A stretch of DNA of 41,959 bases from an uncultured Alphaproteobacteria bacterium (GTDB taxonomy: Bacteria; Pseudomonadota; Alphaproteobacteria; RF32; CAG-239). The notes under the pieces are model-generated. The model was not told the origin of the DNA. It did not search any database and saw only the letters and a program-made list of their open reading frames with translations. Location: the NCBI GenBank assembly GCA_944390895.1, contig CALXRQ010000015.1, forward strand, positions 1 to 41,959. Reading direction: 5' to 3'. The translations under genes and the position numbers were made by a program. Shown here one piece after another: positions 40,401 through 41,959 of this stretch (its first letter is position 1; each line of letters begins with the position of its first letter).

Positions 40401-40937
40401 ATGGAATTAATGGAAGGTTTGTTAACCCGCCGTTCGGTACGTCAGTACGACACTTCTAAAAAAATCTCTAAGGAAACTATCAGGGAAATCATTAAGGCCG
40501 CCCAATATTCCCCGACCGCGCATAACAAACAGCCGTGGGAATTTTTGGTTATCGACGACCGCGAATTTTTAACCAACCTCCGTCACATTCAGCGCTGGAC
40601 GTCCTTTGCCAAAGACGCCGACTGCGTAATTATTGTCTGCGGCGATGTGGAGAAGTCTTTCAGCCGCAACAAGGAAGACGAAAAATGGAGCTTTATTGAC
40701 GTTGACTGCGCCATTGCCACCCAGAGCCTGATGCTGGCCGCCTGGTCCAAAGGCATCGGAACCTGTTATTGCGGCGCCGCGCCGATGCAGCGCGTGGTCG
40801 ATTCTTTGAAAGAACATTTAAACCTGCCGGAAAACATTCGTCCGTTTGCCATTGTTACCATGGGCTATCCGCTGGAAGCACCCAAGCAGCCGGATGACCG
40901 CTATCATGAAGAAAAAATCCACTGGGGAAAGTGGTAG
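40401..40937 (+). CDS. Nitroreductase family protein
   Basis: A 178-residue flavoprotein of the nitroreductase family. The N-terminus LLTRRSVRQYDTSKKISKET is the FMN-phosphate binding start, AAQYSPTAHNKQPWEFLVID at about 34-53 the central motif, and LMLAAWSKGIGTCYCGAAPM (about 110-129) with FAIVTMGYP near the end complete the fold. Such enzymes use FMN and NAD(P)H to reduce nitro groups, quinones or related compounds; the physiological substrate is not predictable. It follows the hypothetical gene by 18 bp with an AGGAGA ribosome site and ends at a terminator (40947). Confidence 0.9.
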   Translation: MELMEGLLTRRSVRQYDTSKKISKETIREIIKAAQYSPTAHNKQPWEFLVIDDREFLTNLRHIQRWTSFAKDADCVIIVCGDVEKSFSRNKEDEKWSFIDVDCAIATQSLMLAAWSKGIGTCYCGAAPMQRVVDSLKEHLNLPENIRPFAIVTMGYPLEAPKQPDDRYHEEKIHWGKW

Positions 40938-40946
40938 GAAGAAAGT

Positions 40947-40974
40947 AGGGATGTTCAAAAGGCATCCCTTTTTT
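40947..40974 (+). terminator. Intrinsic terminator after the nitroreductase gene
   Basis: AGGGATG (40947-40953) pairs with CATCCCT (40963-40969), followed by a T-run. It isolates the gap gene from upstream transcription. Confidence 0.85.
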
Positions 40975-41022
40975 GTGAAACTGAATTTTAATTTGTTGAT
41001 GTGCAGCAAAATGAAATTTTTC

Positions 41023-41947
<925 letters not shown>

Positions 41948-41959
41948 GATCAGGTTGTT

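Overview
The window looks like a chromosomal segment of an alphaproteobacterium. Evidence for this is the order flgF-flgG-flgA-flgH with a sigma-54 type promoter, a FlaF-family protein, an M23 peptidase followed by a bactofilin, a DUF2125-type protein, a zinc-ribbon gene divergent from ftsE-ftsX, and ordinary TAA/TAG/TGA stop codons. The species cannot be named from the sequence alone. About half of the window is a surface-glycan locus and the rest is mostly housekeeping and flagellar genes.

Layout. (1) Positions 1-640: a 77-bp direct repeat (period 155 bp) carrying a hairpin terminator, then a small membrane protein gene. (2) 644-7807, minus strand: a run of glycosyltransferase genes (two GT4-like, two GT2, one GT10 fucosyltransferase-like, one capsular-synthesis type and one GT-A-like), mostly overlapping by 4-8 bp. 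One GT2 gene is broken by a frameshift exactly at a run of eight G residues (6537-6544), a candidate phase-variable or pseudogene site. (3) 7808-8303: a non-coding divergent region with a terminator-like hairpin and a structure that would hide the first ribosome binding site. (4) 8304-19922, plus strand: a second glycan run with a small protein, GT32, GT2, a eukaryotic-type phosphomannomutase-like HAD protein, a cytidylyltransferase, more glycosyltransferases, a polysaccharide deacetylase, a methyltransferase, a CDP-glycerol glycerophosphotransferase, a nucleotidyltransferase-HAD fusion and a glycerol-3-phosphate cytidylyltransferase. Together these suggest a glycan decorated with, or built from, glycerol phosphate. 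The middle part (about 12.6-17.9 kb) is visibly AT-rich, which suggests transfer.

(5) 20001-31919: cell-envelope and RNA-processing genes: a lipoprotein, ftsB-like, pgpA, an M23 peptidase, bactofilin, smpB, tadA, an RluB/RsuA-type pseudouridine synthase, rsmD, DUF2125, plsC, a YdcF-like gene, ftsX, ftsE, a zinc-ribbon membrane protein and a secreted ankyrin protein. (6) 32028-36121: flagellar operon flgF-flgG-flgA-flgH from a very good -24/-12 promoter, then a protein made of two FlaF-like repeats. (7) 36145-41959: argS, a HAD hydrolase, small unknown genes, a nitroreductase-like gene and the start of gap (GAPDH), which has an in-frame TAA at 41945 although the downstream bases still encode GAPDH-like residues.

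The most unusual structure is at 39283-39800. A 466-bp insert carrying a GIY-YIG nuclease gene framed by inverted repeats sits between two perfect 26-bp direct repeats. The downstream repeat contains the start codon of the next gene, so the host gene stays intact while a truncated copy of its start is left upstream. A 150-bp element at 36145-36294 has the same kind of termini but no gene. These look like an autonomous and a non-autonomous member of one mobile palindromic family.
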